Made by a program: the position numbers and the translations under genes | Shown: positions 17,667 through 25,914 of the stretch, piece after piece | Layout of the letters: each line of letters starts with the position of its first letter | Position numbering within the stretch: position 1 is the first letter of the stretch | Origin: an uncultured Dysgonomonas sp. | GTDB lineage: Bacteria > Bacteroidota > Bacteroidia > Bacteroidales > Dysgonomonadaceae | Reading direction: 5' to 3' | Length of the DNA stretch: 64,000 nt | Assembly: GCA_937995835.1 (NCBI GenBank) | Contig: CALKIV010000083.1 | Span: forward strand, 1-64,000 | Notes under the pieces: generated by a model | What the model was told of the DNA's origin: nothing | The model's database searches: none | Seen by the model: only the letters and a program-made list of their open reading frames with translations

Positions 17667-19322
17667 TTAATGCGATAGATTGGGTGTTTTAGTACTCTTT
17701 CGGTATTTATAAATAAGGGTTGGACCTTCATCATCAAGATAAACATGACTCTTTTCATATGTATTTACCTCTTTATCAAACCTTTCTACCCATATTCTCA
17801 TCTTTTTTTCATAATTTTCAGGATCTTCTACTACAACATCCTCTGCTCCATCTTCAGCATTAATAATAAAATTATTAGAAATGTCGCATCCTTCGAACAA
17901 TATAACTTGCTCATCAGTTTCAAAAGGTGAAAATTTTATTTTAAAAAAAGAGGTTATCTTACCATTAAAGAATGAATTATCTTCAAAAATACAGTTCTTG
18001 AATCCAATGTTTTCTGAATGCTGAACCTGACCAATTTCGTATAAATAACTGTTGTCAAATAGTTTACATCTTTCAAAAGACACATCCATAGAATTATCTA
18101 TACTTAATAACCTCTCTCCTCCACTGAATGATAACTTAGAAAAATCACAATCTGTAAACGCTATGTTTTTAGCTTCATCAATCACTATATGTCTCATGTT
18201 CCAAAAGATAGGACACTCATTGAATATTAAATCACTAGAGTTCAGTATATTACATCCATATCCCCAAGGATTATGATATATTTCGGTATTAATCATCTTA
18301 ATATGTTTAGAATATTCACAATTTAGACCGACTTTACTATAGCCAGACAGCTCACTATCAACGATTTCCACATTTTTACTGTTAAGCAATGACAAGGTAA
18401 TACCCAAAGGATCAGGCGTTTCATCGCGATAAAGATCAACTCCTGACAAGAGAATATTCTTACAATTGTCAATTGTCATAATATTAGAAGCCACATTCGC
18501 AGTCTTCAAATATGTTTTATTATCATAAAAAAAAGATTGACTACTGATGAAAGCGAGATTAGAAAGCGAATAGAGCCTATTCATCGAGTTTATTGTAATA
18601 TCAAATCTTTCAGCATCTAAAATAATTGTGGTATTTGAACCAATTGCTGTCTCTAGTTCCTCTTCATTCTTCACTATTTTAAGTGTTCTACCAGTAAACA
18701 CATCTTGTGAGACTCTTAAGGTTCTATAATACCAATGACTATTCAATTCGGTTAAAGGAATTGGATCTATCTTATTGTTTTTGAAAGTATTAAGGTTATC
18801 TTCTATCAGTTCTACTTGGCATGTATTTATATTATATTCGAAGTAAAGTTTCCTTACAAATAGCTGATTATCTTCTACTTGAAGCAAGTTTTCAACCCCT
18901 TGATCTCTGTAAATCATCAAACTAAAGCCTGAATTTGTTGTTTGCAGACTGTCGACTCTAAATCTCAAAGGAGAAAGAGATCCGTCTACATCCGATGTAG
19001 AATGTGCCGTCAGAAAAGAGTCATTTATATCTATTTTCTCTTCTAAAGATGTTGCAAAAAAGATTCCTATCTTATTTTCATCCGAAGTGCAGACTAAAAC
19101 ATAATCGATAAATCCATCATTATTCACATCTGTCTTCAAAGACTGTGCTTTAAATAATTTATCTTCAGAAGCTAAAAATGGGAACATATATCTACGCTGT
19201 AAAAGTTTATGTAGTACAGCTAATGAATCTTGTTGAGCCAGTTCTTCTTTCTGAACTTTTTTATTTGTATTACATGAAATGAAAAAAGATATGCAAAATA
19301 ATGACAAAAGTAGTTTACTCAT
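17667..19322 (-). CDS. Right-handed beta-helix lipoprotein
   Basis: 551 residues that I cannot assign to a named family. The lipobox FFISC follows a short signal segment. Residues about 60-180 include a calcium-loop-like VNNDGFIDYVLV, resembling an FG-GAP/VCBS strand. From about residue 220 the sequence becomes a ladder of short strands with repeating Asn/Ser/Asp-rich turns (for example NIMTIDNCKNILLSGVDLY, NSKNVEIVDSELSGYS, HIKMINTEIYHN, DLIFNECPIFWN), which is the pattern of a right-handed parallel beta-helix. The C-terminus is charged. Without visible catalytic Asp clusters, a lyase role is not supported. Monocistronic. Confidence 0.75.
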   Translation of the reverse strand: MSKLLLSLFCISFFISCNTNKKVQKEELAQQDSLAVLHKLLQRRYMFPFLASEDKLFKAQSLKTDVNNDGFIDYVLVCTSDENKIGIFFATSLEEKIDINDSFLTAHSTSDVDGSLSPLRFRVDSLQTTNSGFSLMIYRDQGVENLLQVEDNQLFVRKLYFEYNINTCQVELIEDNLNTFKNNKIDPIPLTELNSHWYYRTLRVSQDVFTGRTLKIVKNEEELETAIGSNTTIILDAERFDITINSMNRLYSLSNLAFISSQSFFYDNKTYLKTANVASNIMTIDNCKNILLSGVDLYRDETPDPLGITLSLLNSKNVEIVDSELSGYSKVGLNCEYSKHIKMINTEIYHNPWGYGCNILNSSDLIFNECPIFWNMRHIVIDEAKNIAFTDCDFSKLSFSGGERLLSIDNSMDVSFERCKLFDNSYLYEIGQVQHSENIGFKNCIFEDNSFFNGKITSFFKIKFSPFETDEQVILFEGCDISNNFIINAEDGAEDVVVEDPENYEKKMRIWVERFDKEVNTYEKSHVYLDDEGPTLIYKYRKSTKTPNLSH

Positions 19323-19468
19323 ATTGGTTTGTGTTAAATTTTAATACTCTTATAAAAGTAATAATAATCTCTTTGAAAATAAATTTATTGTTGCACACAA
19401 TAGATCAATAAGAGTTTTATCCTTAAATTGAAGCAGAATAAAATATATCTTTCTTTAAATTAGAATAA

Positions 19469-20212
19469 ATGATTAAACTAGAAATATGTACATCCTCACT
19501 GGAATCAGTATTTGCTGCAGAAGCTGGAGGTCCTGAAAGAATAGAATTATGTTGTGCTCTAGAAAAAGGAGGAATCACCCCACCCCTATCTTGGGCAGAA
19601 ATCGCTCTACAAAAAACATCACTTACAGTATTTATTCTTATCAGACCTCGTAGTGGAGATTTTCTATATTCAGAAATAGAGTTTCTATCGATGAAAAGAG
19701 ACATTATACACTTCGGTGAAATAGGATGTCATGGCGTTGTATTTGGTATATTGAACAAAGATGGAAAAGTAGATATCGAAAGAAATATTGAATTGTTAGA
19801 ACTCGCCAAAAAATATAATATGGAATGTACATTTCATAGAGCCATCGATAGAACTGAAAACATCTTCGATGCGATGGAAGATATTATAAATATAGGATTT
19901 GATAGAATATTAACATCAGGTGGAAAAGACAAAGCAATGAATGCTAAGGAGAATTTGCAGAAAATGATTATCCAAGCTAACAATAAAATAATCATACTTC
20001 CTGGTGGTGGAATAAATGAAAATAATATCTTAGATCTAGCAACCAATTTAGATACTAAAGAATTTCATGGTAGCTTTAGCGAATCCATCGAGAGTAATAT
20101 GATATATAAGAAAAGTGATATTGATACTATTGAAAACGATTATTCTACATCTATATCAAGTATTGAGAAGATAAAAAGGACAAAGAATATTTTGAATAAT
20201 ATTAATAGATAA
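19469..20212 (+). CDS. cutC: CutC family protein (copper homeostasis)
   Basis: 247 residues of the CutC TIM-barrel family: LEICTSSLESVFAAEAGGPERIELC at the start, ITPPLSWAEIA, LIRPRSGDFLYSE, GCHGVVFGIL, TFHRAIDR, and RILTSGGKDKAMN, LPGGGINENNI, EFHGSFSES. The family was named for copper tolerance in Escherichia coli, but its biochemical activity is unsettled. The start is the ATG preceded by an A/T-rich leader. Monocistronic, ended by a strong hairpin. Confidence 0.93.
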   Translation: MIKLEICTSSLESVFAAEAGGPERIELCCALEKGGITPPLSWAEIALQKTSLTVFILIRPRSGDFLYSEIEFLSMKRDIIHFGEIGCHGVVFGILNKDGKVDIERNIELLELAKKYNMECTFHRAIDRTENIFDAMEDIINIGFDRILTSGGKDKAMNAKENLQKMIIQANNKIIILPGGGINENNILDLATNLDTKEFHGSFSESIESNMIYKKSDIDTIENDYSTSISSIEKIKRTKNILNNINR

Positions 20213-20245
20213 TACCTTCTTCTTCCTAAATATCTAAAAAATATA

Positions 20246-20285
20246 ATCATCATTTTTGATTTCTTAATAAGTCGAAAATGGTGAT
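20246..20285 (+). terminator. Intrinsic terminator after cutC
   Basis: Arms 20246-20259 and 20272-20285 form a 14-pair stem (two or three G/T wobbles) with a 12-base loop, followed directly by a T run to 20290. Confidence 0.8.
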
Positions 20286-20396
20286 TTTTTATACGTAGAA
20301 CTTTAATAAGTCATTTTTAACTATAAAATTGATATTCAGAGCCAAATTTAAGGCTCATACCCTCCTTGAGAATATCCTATTGAAAAATAAAATAAG

Positions 20397-20404
20397 TAAC
20401 TTTG
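20397..20404 (+). promoter_or_regulatory. -7 box for mnmG
   Basis: TAACTTTG matches TAnnTTTG and lies 44 bases before the mnmG start. A -33 element at the right distance is not clear. Confidence 0.45.
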
Positions 20405-20448
20405 TAGTCATAAAGAAAGTATTAATTCACAAGATATAGTATAGAACG

Positions 20449-22323
20449 ATGAATGTAAAATATGATGTTATAGTTGTTGGAGCTGGACATGCAGGATGCG
20501 AAGCAGCAGTAACTGCCGCCAACCTTGGATCGAAAACTCTACTCATTACCATGGACATGAATACTATTGGCCAATTGAGTTGTAACCCAGCTATAGGTGG
20601 AATTGCCAAAGGACAAATCGTTAGAGAAATTGACGCCTTGGGTGGACAAATGGGAATAGTGTCAGACAAGACAGCTATTCAATTTAGAATGCTCAATAGA
20701 TCGAAAGGACCTGCTATGTGGAGTCCAAGAACACAAAACGATAGAATAGAATTTATCATCAAATGGAGAAAGATTGTCGAAAACACCGATAATCTGTATA
20801 TATGGCAAGATAAGGTTACTGCTCTTCAAATAGAGAACAAGACAGTTACAGGAGTATCAACCTCTCTTGGAGTAAGTTTCAATGCTAAAACTGTTATTCT
20901 AACCAATGGCACTTTCCTCGGCGGATTAATCCACGTAGGTAAAGTACAGATTGCTGGAGGACGTGTGGCAGAATCTGCTTCTTATGGAATATCCGAACAA
21001 TTGAAAGAGCACGGTTTCACCGTAGGAAGAATGAAAACAGGTACGCCGGCTAGGATAGACGGAAGAACTGTCGATTTTAGTTTAATGACTGAACAAGCTG
21101 GAGAAGATACTTTCCATAAATACTCATACCTAGACTACAAACCTAGAGAACTGAAACAGTTGTCGTGCTGGCTAACAAAAACAAATGAAGAGGTACATGA
21201 TATATTGAAAAGCCGTTTAGAAGACTCTCCAATGTTTAATGGACAAATACAAAGCATAGGGCCTCGCTATTGTCCAAGTGTAGAATCTAAAGTGTTTACT
21301 TTTGCAGAAAAAACGTCGCATAACATATTCTTAGAGCCAGAAGGGCTACACACCAATGAGTTTTACATCAATGGTTTTTCATCCTCTCTCCCACTCGATA
21401 TACAAATTGAAGCCTTAAGAAAGATTCCTGCATTCAGGAATGTACATATCTATCGTCCGGGATATGCAATTGAATACGATTACTTCGATCCTACTCAATT
21501 ATTACATACTCTGGAAACTAAATTTATAAAAAACTTATTTTTTGCAGGACAAATAAATGGAACAACAGGATACGAAGAAGCAGGAGGACAAGGTTTGATC
21601 GCTGGTGTTAATGCTCACTTAAAAACACACAGTGACGATGAATTCGTATTGCGACGTGATGAAGCTTATATTGGAGTGCTCATTGATGACTTGGTGACAA
21701 AGGGAGTGGATGAACCTTATAGAATGTTTACATCAAGAGCCGAATATCGAATTCTGTTGCGCCAAGATGACGCTGATGAAAGACTAACTGAAAAAGGCTA
21801 TAAAATAGGTTTAGCTAAATCGGAAAGAATAGAACTTCTAAATCAAAAAAGAAATGAAATTAATCGTCTGATAGAATTTGCTAAGAATTACTCTTTAAAA
21901 CCTGAATATATAAATAGTGGACTAGAAAGTCTAGGTACTTCACCATTAAAGCATGGGCTGAAACTTGCAGATATTATTACTCGTCCACAATTGAACTTAA
22001 ATAATATTGCAGAATTAGTTCCAGCACTAAAAGAAGAGATTAGTAAGATTCCAAATCGAAAAGAAGAAATAATGGAGTCGACGGAGATTTTAATGAAATA
22101 CTCTGGATATATAGAAAGAGAAAAATTAATAGCTTCTAAAATAAGTAGACTCGAAGATCTAAAAATAAAAGATAAATTTGATTATAACTCTATCCAATCT
22201 TTATCTACCGAAGCTAGACAAAAATTATCAACTATTAATCCTGAAACAATAGCACAAGCTAGCAGAATCCCCGGAATATCGCCGAATGATATCTCTGTTT
22301 TACTCGTTCTTCTTGGGAGATAA
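20449..22323 (+). CDS. mnmG: tRNA uridine-5-carboxymethylaminomethyl modification enzyme MnmG (GidA)
   Basis: 624 residues, normal length. The FAD-binding motif VVGAGHAGCEAA starts at about residue 9. Other hallmarks are SCNPAIGGIAKGQIVREIDALGG, RMLNRSKGPAMWSPR, GRMKTGTPARID, the region FTSRAEYRILLRQDDADERL, and the C-terminal helical domain with SLSTEARQKLSTINPETIAQASRIPGI that contacts MnmE/tRNA. It acts with MnmE on wobble uridines. In many bacteria this gene lies near the replication origin and the par locus. It is followed by a hairpin terminator that carries a parS-like palindrome just in front of it, then apt. Confidence 0.98.
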   Translation: MNVKYDVIVVGAGHAGCEAAVTAANLGSKTLLITMDMNTIGQLSCNPAIGGIAKGQIVREIDALGGQMGIVSDKTAIQFRMLNRSKGPAMWSPRTQNDRIEFIIKWRKIVENTDNLYIWQDKVTALQIENKTVTGVSTSLGVSFNAKTVILTNGTFLGGLIHVGKVQIAGGRVAESASYGISEQLKEHGFTVGRMKTGTPARIDGRTVDFSLMTEQAGEDTFHKYSYLDYKPRELKQLSCWLTKTNEEVHDILKSRLEDSPMFNGQIQSIGPRYCPSVESKVFTFAEKTSHNIFLEPEGLHTNEFYINGFSSSLPLDIQIEALRKIPAFRNVHIYRPGYAIEYDYFDPTQLLHTLETKFIKNLFFAGQINGTTGYEEAGGQGLIAGVNAHLKTHSDDEFVLRRDEAYIGVLIDDLVTKGVDEPYRMFTSRAEYRILLRQDDADERLTEKGYKIGLAKSERIELLNQKRNEINRLIEFAKNYSLKPEYINSGLESLGTSPLKHGLKLADIITRPQLNLNNIAELVPALKEEISKIPNRKEEIMESTEILMKYSGYIEREKLIASKISRLEDLKIKDKFDYNSIQSLSTEARQKLSTINPETIAQASRIPGISPNDISVLLVLLGR

Positions 22324-22330
22324 TTTTTAG

Positions 22331-22346
22331 TGTTCCACGTGAAACA
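22331..22346. promoter_or_regulatory. parS-like palindrome, copy 1
   Basis: TGTTCCACGTGAAACA fits the published ParB-binding consensus TGTTNCACGTGAAACA at every fixed base. It starts 7 bases after the mnmG stop and precedes the terminator stem. Assignment as a true ParB site is inference: parA and parB are not in the window. Confidence 0.65.
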
Positions 22347-22350
22347 ATTC

Positions 22351-22379
22351 AAAAATCCGTAAATATTTGGCGGATTTTT
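22351..22379 (+). terminator. Intrinsic terminator after mnmG
   Basis: AAAAATCCG (22351-22359) pairs with CGGATTTTT (22371-22379), 11-base loop, followed by more T. Confidence 0.75.
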
Positions 22380-22512
22380 TTATTTACTTCCAAATAGGTT
22401 TGATTCGCCTTCTTGTAATAAAAATAACCTAATCCCACTTTCCACTTCCCCAACCCTTAATTAGAAAAAGGAAAATTTATTTTTAGTTCTAGTGTAGAAA
22501 TGAATTATCGAA

Positions 22513-22542
22513 TTTGCGTTCCACGTGGAACAATTGAAGTTT
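22513..22542 (+). repeat. 30-bp direct repeat, copy A (contains palindrome 2)
   Basis: Identical over 30 bases to 22705-22734. It contains the perfect palindrome GTTCCACGTGGAAC (within 22517-22532). The similarity continues loosely downstream as an A-rich, AAAGAAAAA-type stretch, as if the apt leader and first codons had been duplicated. Confidence 0.85.
22517..22532. promoter_or_regulatory. parS-like palindrome, copy 2
   Basis: CGTTCCACGTGGAACA, a 14-base perfect palindrome at its core. It matches the parS consensus except for the outer first base and one inner G for A. Confidence 0.55.
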
Positions 22543-22678
22543 CTATAAAGAAAAAAGAAAAAAATTTTGCTTTTTTTAGTCTATATCTCTTGTTAGCTGG
22601 GTCGAATTGGTTGTTGTTGATAATTGACTACAAATTTAAACCTCGCCTAGCTGTTTTGTCTGACATATTTGTTGTATT

Positions 22679-22708
22679 TTTGGAAAGATAAATGTTTGTC
22701 TAATTTTG
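22679..22708 (+). promoter_or_regulatory. apt promoter (-33 and -7 elements)
   Basis: A -33 TTTG (22679-22682) is followed after 18 bases by a -7 TAATTTTG (22701-22708), close to the Bacteroidetes spacing of 19-21. The predicted start point, about 22715, falls inside palindrome 3, so a protein bound there would be expected to interfere with initiation. Confidence 0.6.
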
Positions 22709-22734
22709 CGTTCCACGTGGAACAATTGAAGTTT
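22705..22734 (+). repeat. 30-bp direct repeat, copy B (contains palindrome 3)
   Basis: Perfect copy of 22513-22542, ending 2 bases before the apt start codon. It spans the end of the -7 box, the palindrome and the translation leader. The upstream copy A has GA instead of TA at the -7 position, so only this copy keeps an active-looking promoter. Confidence 0.85.
22709..22724. promoter_or_regulatory. parS-like palindrome, copy 3 / possible apt operator
   Basis: CGTTCCACGTGGAACA directly follows the apt -7 box and ends 12 bases before the ATG. It could be a ParB site, an operator, or both. Confidence 0.55.
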
Positions 22735-22736
22735 TA

Positions 22737-23279
22737 ATGAATAAAAAAGAAAAAATCGAACAGTTGAAAAATATTGTTCGAAACATTCCTGATTTCCCTA
22801 TAAAAGGAATTCAATTTAAAGATGTTACCCCTCTCTTCAAAACGAATGACTCGTTGAAGCTACTAACTTCTACCATGGTGGAAGAATATCAAAATAAAGG
22901 AATTACAAAAGTTGTAGGAATAGAATCTAGAGGTTTTATCATGGGTCCAATTTTAGCATTAAAATTAGATGCTGGATTTGTGCCAATAAGAAAACCTGGC
23001 AAGCTCCCAGCTGATACCTACGAACAAGAATATGAAAAAGAATATGGATTAGATAAGATTCAAATCCATAAAGATGCCCTTTGCGAAGAGGACGTCGTTC
23101 TAATACATGATGACCTACTCGCTACTGGTGGAACAATGTGGGCTGCCTATGAATTAGTGAAGAGAATGGGTGTCAAAAAAGTATATATTAACTTCATAGT
23201 AGAACTTGAAAACTTAGAAGGAAGAAAGAAATTTGATGAATCAATAGACATAGTTTCACTCATCAAATATCCTATCTAA
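22737..23279 (+). CDS. apt: Adenine phosphoribosyltransferase
   Basis: 180 residues. Salvages adenine with PRPP to AMP. The N-terminal RNIPDFPIKGIQFKDVTPLF is typical of APT, as are GIESRGFIMGP, the VPIRKPGKLPADTY flexible loop, and the PRPP-binding motif VVLIHDDLLATGGTM. It starts 12 bases after palindrome 3. It heads the plus-strand run apt-uvrC-dtd-mazG-deoC, combining nucleotide salvage and repair. Confidence 0.97.
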   Translation: MNKKEKIEQLKNIVRNIPDFPIKGIQFKDVTPLFKTNDSLKLLTSTMVEEYQNKGITKVVGIESRGFIMGPILALKLDAGFVPIRKPGKLPADTYEQEYEKEYGLDKIQIHKDALCEEDVVLIHDDLLATGGTMWAAYELVKRMGVKKVYINFIVELENLEGRKKFDESIDIVSLIKYPI

Positions 23280-23311
23280 AACACTCTAAATGTGACCTAT
23301 CGTAAAGTAAA

Positions 23312-25150
23312 ATGGATAGTAATAGTTTAGAAAATATCATCAGAAATCTACCTGATAAACCTGGTTGTTATCAGTTTCTAGATAAGAATGATACCATCAT
23401 ATATGTAGGGAAAGCAAAGAATCTAAAAAATAGAGTTTCCTCTTATTTTAACAAAGGCATCACCAATACCAAGACAAGAGTTTTGGTGTCTAAAATTGCA
23501 GATATAAGATATATCGTTGTTAATAATGAATTAGAGACTTTGCTTCTCGAAAACAATCTAATCAAAGAGTATCAACCTCGATACAATATTCTACTGAAAG
23601 ATGATAAAACATATCCATCAATAGCAGTAAAAAATGAATATTTCCCGAGAGTGTTTTCTACAAGAAAAATAGTTAAAGATGGAACTAAATATTTTGGTCC
23701 ATATGCCAATGTGCATGCAATGAAAATTGTAATTGAAACTATTCATAAACTCTTTAAATTACGTACTTGCAAACTTATACTGACCCCAGAAAAAATAGCT
23801 GAAGAAAAATATAAAGTGTGCTTACAATATCATATCAAAAGATGTGCTGGTCCTTGCGTTGGGCTTCAATCTGTAGATGAATATAACAAAGATATTGAAG
23901 CCGTTAGTGAAATTCTGAAAGGAAACTCTAAAGAGGTTAGCAAAAGTATTTTTGACGAAATGATACGGTTGTCAGAACAACAAAAATATGAAGAAGCTAA
24001 TATCTTAAAAGAAAAATATCAAGCTCTAGAAGACTTTATTTCTAAGTCTACTGTGGATAAAAATATAGAATATAATCTAGATGTTTTTAGCTATGACGAA
24101 GACGAAAAATCAGCCTATATCAACTTCCTGAATGTATACAAGGGCTCAGTAATCCAAGCTTATACCTTTGAATATAGAAAAAAATTAGAGGAATCGAAAG
24201 AAGAGCTTCTAAGCATGGGAATAGTGGAAATGAGAACAAGATATGGTTCTAAAAATAAGGAAATCGTTGTCCCATTTTATCCTGATATTCATGAACTGAT
24301 GACAGAAGATGAAATAGAATTTACCATTCCTCAAAGAGGAGGCAAAAGAGAACTTTTACTGTTATCGACCAAAAATGTCAAACAATATAAATTTGACAAG
24401 TTAAAGAGAGCTGAAACACTAAATCCTGAACAAAGGCAAACAAGAATACTGAAAGAAGTTCAAAATAATCTGCATCTAAAAGAGTTACCAGTTCATATAG
24501 AGTGCTTTGATAATTCAAATTTACAGGGAACTAATGCTGTATCAGCTTGTGTTGTCTTTAAGATGGGAAAACCATCTAAGAAAGATTATAGAATATTCAA
24601 TGTAAAGACAGTAGAGGGACCTGATGATTACTCTACAATGAAAGAGGTTATTTACAGACGATATAAGCGACTTTTAGAAGAAAACCAAACACTACCTCAA
24701 TTGATAGTTGTGGATGGGGGAAAAGGACAATTAAGCAGCGTTTGCGAGGTGCTAAAAGAGATGGGAATATATGGCAAATTAGGCATTATAGGGATAGCTG
24801 AGCGCCTTGAAGAATTGTATTTTCCTGATGATCCTGTTCCTGTTTTTTTAGATAAGAATTCCGAGACTCTAAAACTGATTCAATATCTGAGGGATGAGGC
24901 TCACAGATTTGGTATCACTCGCCATAGAAAAAAGAGAAGCAAAGCACAGACAAGATCGGAGTTAGACAACATCAAAGGAATTGGTAAGGAAACCAAAGCA
25001 AGTCTATTGAGCAAATTTAAAAGTGTAAAAAGAATAAGCGAAACTGATCTTGAAGAGTTAAGTATTGTGGTAGGAAATCATAAAGCTAAGCTGATAAAAG
25101 AATATTTCGAAAATAAAGATAAGGATGAGAATAGTAATTCAGAGAACTAA
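23312..25150 (+). CDS. uvrC: Excinuclease ABC subunit C
   Basis: 612 residues, usual length. The N-terminal GIY-YIG nuclease domain (GCYQFLDKNDTIIYVGKAKNLKNR, catalytic Glu in LLLENNLIKEYQPRYN) makes the 3' incision. A UvrB-interaction helix pair (EQQKYEEANILKEKY, about residue 215) follows. The RNase H-like 5' incision domain is marked by ECFDNSNLQGTNAVS, VVDGGKGQL and HRFGITRHRKKR, and the C-terminus carries the helix-hairpin-helix NIKGIGKETKASLLSKF. It overlaps dtd by 26 bases in another frame, which suggests coupled translation. Confidence 0.97.
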   Translation: MDSNSLENIIRNLPDKPGCYQFLDKNDTIIYVGKAKNLKNRVSSYFNKGITNTKTRVLVSKIADIRYIVVNNELETLLLENNLIKEYQPRYNILLKDDKTYPSIAVKNEYFPRVFSTRKIVKDGTKYFGPYANVHAMKIVIETIHKLFKLRTCKLILTPEKIAEEKYKVCLQYHIKRCAGPCVGLQSVDEYNKDIEAVSEILKGNSKEVSKSIFDEMIRLSEQQKYEEANILKEKYQALEDFISKSTVDKNIEYNLDVFSYDEDEKSAYINFLNVYKGSVIQAYTFEYRKKLEESKEELLSMGIVEMRTRYGSKNKEIVVPFYPDIHELMTEDEIEFTIPQRGGKRELLLLSTKNVKQYKFDKLKRAETLNPEQRQTRILKEVQNNLHLKELPVHIECFDNSNLQGTNAVSACVVFKMGKPSKKDYRIFNVKTVEGPDDYSTMKEVIYRRYKRLLEENQTLPQLIVVDGGKGQLSSVCEVLKEMGIYGKLGIIGIAERLEELYFPDDPVPVFLDKNSETLKLIQYLRDEAHRFGITRHRKKRSKAQTRSELDNIKGIGKETKASLLSKFKSVKRISETDLEELSIVVGNHKAKLIKEYFENKDKDENSNSEN

Positions 25151-25577
25151 AAGTGCGTCAGTAACTATAAACCAAGAAATAAAATCTTCTATTGGAAAAG
25201 GGATGATAATCTTACTTGGCATAGAGGATGAAGACACCGACGAAGACATCCAATGGCTGACCAATAAGATAGTAAACTTACGTATCTTTGATGACGAAAA
25301 TGGAGTGATGAACAAATCTATCAAAGAGGCAGATGGTGAGATTCTTGTTGTCTCTCAATTCACTCTACATGCATCTACAAAGAAGGGAAATAGACCTTCG
25401 TATATCAGAGCTGCTAAACCTGATTTTGCAATTCCGATGTATGAGAAATTTTGCAAACAAGTAGAAGAGGCATTAAATAAAAAAATAGGTACTGGAGAAT
25501 TTGGAGCTGATATGCAAGTAGAACTGATCAATGATGGACCAGTAACGATTATTATAGATTCTAAAATAAAAGAATAA
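25125..25577 (+). CDS. dtd: D-aminoacyl-tRNA deacylase
   Basis: 150 residues. Removes D-amino acids (and Gly from tRNA-Ala) from mischarged tRNA. Family signatures are MRIVIQRTKSASV, the active-site SQFTLHAS, and the cross-subunit Gly-cisPro loop in NDGPVTI near the C-terminus, with GEFGADMQVEL before it. The start at ATG 25125 lies inside the end of uvrC. The mazG-like gene begins 5 bases after the stop. Confidence 0.95.
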   Translation: MRIVIQRTKSASVTINQEIKSSIGKGMIILLGIEDEDTDEDIQWLTNKIVNLRIFDDENGVMNKSIKEADGEILVVSQFTLHASTKKGNRPSYIRAAKPDFAIPMYEKFCKQVEEALNKKIGTGEFGADMQVELINDGPVTIIIDSKIKE

Positions 25578-25582
25578 ACACA

Positions 25583-25909
25583 ATGACACTGGAGCAAGCA
25601 CAACAAGAGATTGACAAGTGGATAAAATCGGTTGGTGTTAGATATTTCAATGAGCTAACAAACATGACCATCTTGACAGAAGAAGTGGGTGAACTGGCTA
25701 GAATAATGGCTAGAACCTATGGCGAACAATCGTTCAAAAAAGGGGAAGAAAAAGCAGATCTGGCAGACGAAATTTGTGATGTATTTTGGGTACTTTTGGC
25801 AATTGCTAATCAAACGGGTGTGAATCTGACCGAAGCATTTGAAAAAAATCTTGCTAAAAAAAATAACAGAGATAAAGACAGACATAAAAATAACGAGAAA
25901 TTAAAATAA
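25583..25909 (+). CDS. MazG-like nucleotide pyrophosphohydrolase
   Basis: 108 residues, an all-alpha NTP pyrophosphohydrolase of the small MazG/MazG-like group. The metal-binding signature is complete: EEVGELARI (first EExxE-like helix) and the second helix with EKADLADEICDVFW (ExxD-type). The C-terminus is lysine-rich. Members hydrolyse canonical or damaged nucleoside triphosphates to monophosphates and PPi; the actual substrate is unknown. Tightly spaced between dtd and deoC. Confidence 0.9.
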   Translation: MTLEQAQQEIDKWIKSVGVRYFNELTNMTILTEEVGELARIMARTYGEQSFKKGEEKADLADEICDVFWVLLAIANQTGVNLTEAFEKNLAKKNNRDKDRHKNNEKLK

Positions 25910-25914
25910 AGATC

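Larger units (their letters stand above)
22324..22736. other. 413-bp intergenic region with three CACGTG palindromes
   Basis: Contains a terminator for mnmG, three parS-like palindromes spaced by 186 and 192 bases, a 30-bp perfect direct repeat around the second and third, and the apt promoter. The middle of the region is plain AT-rich sequence. A 63-codon frame at 22500-22691 runs through the repeat but does not look like a protein. Confidence 0.8.

Noticed and set aside
19423..19704. Minus-strand frame over the cutC start
   Set aside because: Antisense to the conserved N-terminal part of cutC; no family match is visible.
22500..22691. A 63-codon plus-strand frame between mnmG and apt
   Set aside because: It is built from the duplicated apt leader and palindrome, has no conserved motif, and its translation reads through a repeat with regulatory character. 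I treat it as non-coding.
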